From Desulfobacterales bacterium (GTDB lineage Bacteria > Desulfobacterota > Desulfobacteria > Desulfobacterales > QNYZ01): DNA of 17,272 nucleotides. Location: positions 1 through 17,272 of the forward strand of contig JAOZUU010000006.1 in NCBI GenBank assembly GCA_029938515.1. The letters are read 5' to 3'. Below the pieces are notes generated by a model. That model was given only the letters and a program-made list of their open reading frames with translations. It was not told the origin of the DNA and did no database searches. Position numbers and translations under genes: made by a program. Positions 14,210-17,272 of this stretch are shown in pieces (the stretch's first letter is position 1; every line of letters starts with the position of its first letter).

Positions 14210-15901
14210 ATGGGTGGTCTGGCTTCTTTCTTGATCGGAATCGCAGCGCGCCGCAGTGCCGGCCGCTTTGAAAAGGCCGTTCGCGATCCGGTCGCCGCGC
14301 AGAACCAGCGGCTCCAGGAGATGATGGAGCGAAACCGGGATACCGAGTACGGCCGTGAATATGGATTCGCCCGTATTCGGAGCTTTGAGGACTACCGCAA
14401 AGCGGTTCCGATCGTCACCTACGAAGACATCCGCGAGCGAATCGACCGGGTGACCTTGGGCGAAAAGAACGTGCTCACCGCGGAAGATCCCGTTCTCTTT
14501 GCCCAGACCTCCGGCACCACGGGCAAGCCGAAGTACATTCCGGTAACCCCCACGTGTCAAAGCGGTGGTGGTATGACGACCTGGTTGCACTACTCACGCC
14601 GGGATCATCCGAAAATATTCCGGGGCAAAAGCCTGACGATCGTCTCCCCCGCCATCGAGGGCTATACCGAAGGCGGCCTCCCCTATGGTTCGACCAGTGG
14701 AATGATCGTCAAGGAGATGCCCTCGATCGTACAATCGGCCTATGCCGTTCCCTACGATGCCTTCGAGATCAAGAATTATGAGTCCAAGTACTACACCCTC
14801 CTTCGACTCAGTCTCGACGAGAACGTGACCTTCCTCGCCACGGCCAATCCTTCCTCGATCCTCAAGCTTGCCGAGATGGCGGACAGGCACGCCGACACAC
14901 TGATTCGAGATATTCAGGATGGCACCCTCGATCCCAAGATCGATGTCTCCGGTGAGATCCGACGCGCCCTCCAGGGGTGGCTCCACAAGAACCCCCAACG
15001 TGCGCGCTTTCTCGAGCAGGCCCGTGCGCAGCGCGGCGGCCGCCTCTTGCCGGCCGACTACTGGAAAGAAATGGCTCTACTGGGTTGCTGGAAGGGCGGC
15101 ACCGTCGGTGCCTATATCAAACGTCTCCACGAATGGTACGACCCCGACCGCAAGGGGATGCTGCCCACGCGGGACATGGGCTACCTCTCCTCCGAGGCAC
15201 GGATGAGTATCCCGATTTCCGACGAGGGTGCCGGAGGCGTGCTGACCGTTCACCACAACCTCTTCGAGTTTGTGGACGCACAGGAAGTCGAAGATCGCCC
15301 CGATAAGAGCGCAACCTGGGGATTGCAGGGTATCAGCGATCTCGAGCTCGGCCACGAGTACTTTGTCTTCATTACCACGCCGGGAGGCCTTTACCGCTAC
15401 GACATCAACGACGTCATTGAAGTCGTCGGCGATTATCGGGGGACTCCCCAGGTCGTGTTCAAACGCAAAGGGCGCGGCATGACCAATCTGACCGGCGAGA
15501 AGGTCTCGGTCAATCAGATCATTGACGCCATTGAAATGACCGCATCGACGGTCGAAATTCCGGTCTCCCATTTCCGGACCGAGCCCGATCTCGAAAGTTC
15601 GCGTTACGTCTTCAAGGTCGAATGCGCCACCGAATACCCACGTGAGAAATGGGCCACCTTCCTGAAGACCCTCGACCACCAGCTCGGAGAGCTTAACATC
15701 GAGTACAAGGCCAAGCGCGCCAGCGGCCGTCTGGGGGATCCGATCCTGCAGGTCATGAAAGAGGGGTGGTACGATCGGGGCAAGGAAGCCCTCGTGGCAG
15801 GCGGCAAGCGGATTTTCCAGGCCAAAACCGTATTGCTCGATTCGAAACTGGGCTACCATCCCGAGCCCGAAGAGACCGTCGTTGAGCTCACCCTGGAGTA
15901 G
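14210..15901 (+). CDS. GH3-family acyl-adenylating/amido synthetase-like protein
   Basis: A 563-residue protein of the GH3 auxin-responsive promoter family, part of the ANL adenylate-forming superfamily. It shows the three family motifs: the nucleotide-binding loop QTSGTTGKPKYIPVT (about 100-114), YLSSEARMSIPIS (about 324-336), and YRYDINDVIEVVG (about 398-410). Plant members adenylate a carboxylate hormone and join it to an amino acid; the bacterial substrates are mostly unknown. Length is normal and the protein looks intact, with no signal peptide, so it should be cytoplasmic. GGAGG nine bases before the ATG supports the start. Its stop is four bases from a protein kinase gene, so the two are probably co-transcribed. 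Third codon positions are richer in G/C than in the divergent respiratory genes. The family is secure, the substrate unknown. Confidence 0.93.
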   Translation: MGGLASFLIGIAARRSAGRFEKAVRDPVAAQNQRLQEMMERNRDTEYGREYGFARIRSFEDYRKAVPIVTYEDIRERIDRVTLGEKNVLTAEDPVLFAQTSGTTGKPKYIPVTPTCQSGGGMTTWLHYSRRDHPKIFRGKSLTIVSPAIEGYTEGGLPYGSTSGMIVKEMPSIVQSAYAVPYDAFEIKNYESKYYTLLRLSLDENVTFLATANPSSILKLAEMADRHADTLIRDIQDGTLDPKIDVSGEIRRALQGWLHKNPQRARFLEQARAQRGGRLLPADYWKEMALLGCWKGGTVGAYIKRLHEWYDPDRKGMLPTRDMGYLSSEARMSIPISDEGAGGVLTVHHNLFEFVDAQEVEDRPDKSATWGLQGISDLELGHEYFVFITTPGGLYRYDINDVIEVVGDYRGTPQVVFKRKGRGMTNLTGEKVSVNQIIDAIEMTASTVEIPVSHFRTEPDLESSRYVFKVECATEYPREKWATFLKTLDHQLGELNIEYKAKRASGRLGDPILQVMKEGWYDRGKEALVAGGKRIFQAKTVLLDSKLGYHPEPEETVVELTLE

Positions 15902-15904
15902 TAT

Positions 15905-17272
15905 TTGAGCAAGTCTGAAAAAGAAAAGCAGCCGGCCCGGGGCGTGGCCACTCATTTCGAGCCCGGAGAGCATCTGGGCGAAGGGGGTATCGCACGGGTT
16001 CGCGCCGCCCATGACGACAGTCTCCAACGCATGGTGGCGCTCAAGATCCTGCGCCCGGAGCTGGCCGACGACGGGGACCATCGCGAGAGGTTCTATCGGG
16101 AAGCGCAAATCCTCGCCGATCTGGACCACCCGGGCGCCATTCCCGTTTTCGAAGCAGGCACCCTGCCCAATGGGCACTGCTTCTACTCGATGCAAAAGGT
16201 TGATGGCAGGACGCTCCAGAAGTTTCTCGATGATCGCTCGAAAGAGGACATCCTGAGCCGGCACAAGACGGCTCATTTCATCGACATCTTTGAACGGGTG
16301 TGCCAGACCGTGGCCTTTGCTCACCAACGCGATATCATTCATCGCGATCTCAAGCCCGAGAACATCATGGTCGGCGAGCTCGGCCAGGTTTTTGTTATCG
16401 ACTGGGGGATTGCCAAACGGCTGGCGACCGAAGACGACGGCGGAGATTCCAAGACTCGCGTGGGCTCGGTCATGGGTACTCCGGCCTATATGTCGCCGGA
16501 ACAGGCCGAGGGTCGCTCAATTGAAAGCGACCAGCGTACCGATGTTTTTTCCCTTGGGACGATCCTCTATGAGATCCTGGCCGGCAAGCAGCCCTTCCGG
16601 GCCGACTCGGCACGGGAGGCCTTCAGCCGAGTGCGGTTCCACGATCCAGACCCGCCGCGAACGCTGGATCGACGAACCAGCCGGACCCTTTCAGCTATTT
16701 GCATGAAATGTCTTCACAAGGATCCCTTTCGGCGCTACCCCAGCGCGACCGAACTCACGCAGGATCTGCGTCGCTACCAGGAACATCTGCCGGTTACCGC
16801 CATCGATCCGCGTCTTCGCGACCGTCTCTACAATTGGGTACGTCGACGTCCTGCCTGGGCATCTGCTCTGGGCACACTGGCTGTCTTCGTGCTGGCGATT
16901 GTCTCTGGTTTCGTTTTTCACGCATCGGTCGAAAACCACATCGTGGGTAATGCCTACGATCAGATCGATGTCTGGCAGGAACAGCGGACGGAACTCGGTC
17001 GGGAGATCTCTCGCCTTCGCAAACTCCTGGACAACACCTCACAGGATCCGTCGGCGACTCGGAAAACACTTCATGACCTCCATGCGCGCGACCATGTCCT
17101 TTCCGACCTGATTCGCGGCACTGCCCGTGGGATCACGGGCTTGACCATTTACTCGCCCGAGGACCGGGCCGCCTCGATTCTCCGCGACCTGTTCGAGGAG
17201 AAGATCAATAGATTGATGACCGAAGACAGGCTTGTCGAAGTCCGTGCCTACCTGGAGTCTCTGAGAGATGTG
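15905..17272 (+). CDS. Membrane-anchored serine/threonine protein kinase, 3' end outside the window
   Basis: An open frame of 456 codons with no stop before the window ends. The TTG start (15905-15907) is chosen because CTGGAG at the end of the GH3 gene lies seven bases ahead and the product then begins cleanly before the kinase fold. The PknB-like kinase domain shows the glycine loop GEGGIARV (25-32), VALK with Lys47, HRDLKPEN (His146-Asp148) and DWG at 166-168 in place of DFG. It continues with MGTPAYMSPEQA and DVFSLGTILYEIL. All catalytic residues are present, so it should be active. A single membrane helix lies at about 320-341, followed by a charged, probably helical outer region of over 110 residues that is cut off. 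The third glycine of the loop is Ala. Target unknown; the tight link to the GH3 gene suggests a shared regulon. Confidence 0.93.
   Translation, partial: MSKSEKEKQPARGVATHFEPGEHLGEGGIARVRAAHDDSLQRMVALKILRPELADDGDHRERFYREAQILADLDHPGAIPVFEAGTLPNGHCFYSMQKVDGRTLQKFLDDRSKEDILSRHKTAHFIDIFERVCQTVAFAHQRDIIHRDLKPENIMVGELGQVFVIDWGIAKRLATEDDGGDSKTRVGSVMGTPAYMSPEQAEGRSIESDQRTDVFSLGTILYEILAGKQPFRADSAREAFSRVRFHDPDPPRTLDRRTSRTLSAICMKCLHKDPFRRYPSATELTQDLRRYQEHLPVTAIDPRLRDRLYNWVRRRPAWASALGTLAVFVLAIVSGFVFHASVENHIVGNAYDQIDVWQEQRTELGREISRLRKLLDNTSQDPSATRKTLHDLHARDHVLSDLIRGTARGITGLTIYSPEDRAASILRDLFEEKINRLMTEDRLVEVRAYLESLRDV

Noticed and set aside
15077..16342. A 421-codon open frame on the minus strand opposite the GH3 and kinase genes
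   Set aside because: It is antisense to two genes with clear motifs, spans their junction, and has no recognisable domain. It arises from G/C-rich third positions on the other strand.

Overview
The window is dominated by one long minus-strand gene cluster (about 13717 down to 181). It encodes an aerobic respiratory chain in a single operon: an alternative complex III (ACIII, ActABCDEF type quinol:electron-acceptor oxidoreductase) followed by a cbb3-type haem-copper oxidase and its maturation factors. The gene content, the many c-type haem motifs, the dispersed palindromic repeats and the neighbouring GH3-family gene suggest a Gram-negative bacterium, most likely of the Desulfobacterota (deltaproteobacterial) kind. 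That placement is inferred from gene style; no marker gene is present.

Layout, read along the minus strand: actB (molybdopterin-like plus ferredoxin fusion, Tat signal), actC (NrfD-like), actD, a 126-bp gap filled by a palindromic repeat, actF, actA (pentahaem-type cytochrome c), a second, unrelated palindromic element, ccoN, a ccoO-cytochrome c fusion, a small four-helix-bundle (S23-type) gene flanked by short-unit tandem repeats, a CcoS-like gene, two small membrane proteins (one resembling the N-terminal domain of CcoP/FixP), an ActE-like monohaem cytochrome c, and a CcoI-type copper P-type ATPase. Most junctions overlap or are only a few bases apart, which supports one transcription unit. 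Past ccoI lies an inverted copy of the actD-actF palindromic repeat, placed where it could act as a terminator, and then the first 22 codons of another minus-strand gene that leaves the window.

On the plus strand, after a roughly 490-bp divergent intergenic region with candidate promoters in both directions, lie a GH3-family acyl-adenylating enzyme gene and, four bases after its stop, a membrane-anchored serine/threonine kinase gene cut by the window end. These two are visibly richer in G/C at third codon positions than the respiratory cluster.

Working model: quinol is oxidised by the ACIII membrane/Fe-S module (ActB, C, F). Electrons pass through the ActA and ActE cytochromes to the CcoO fusion and on to CcoN, which reduces O2. 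CcoI supplies copper and CcoS assists assembly. The unusual points are the rearranged subunit layout (actE displaced, CcoP apparently split), an atypical CX3CH haem site in ActA, a Glu-to-Gln change in CcoN, and three kinds of repeat inserted between genes of the operon.
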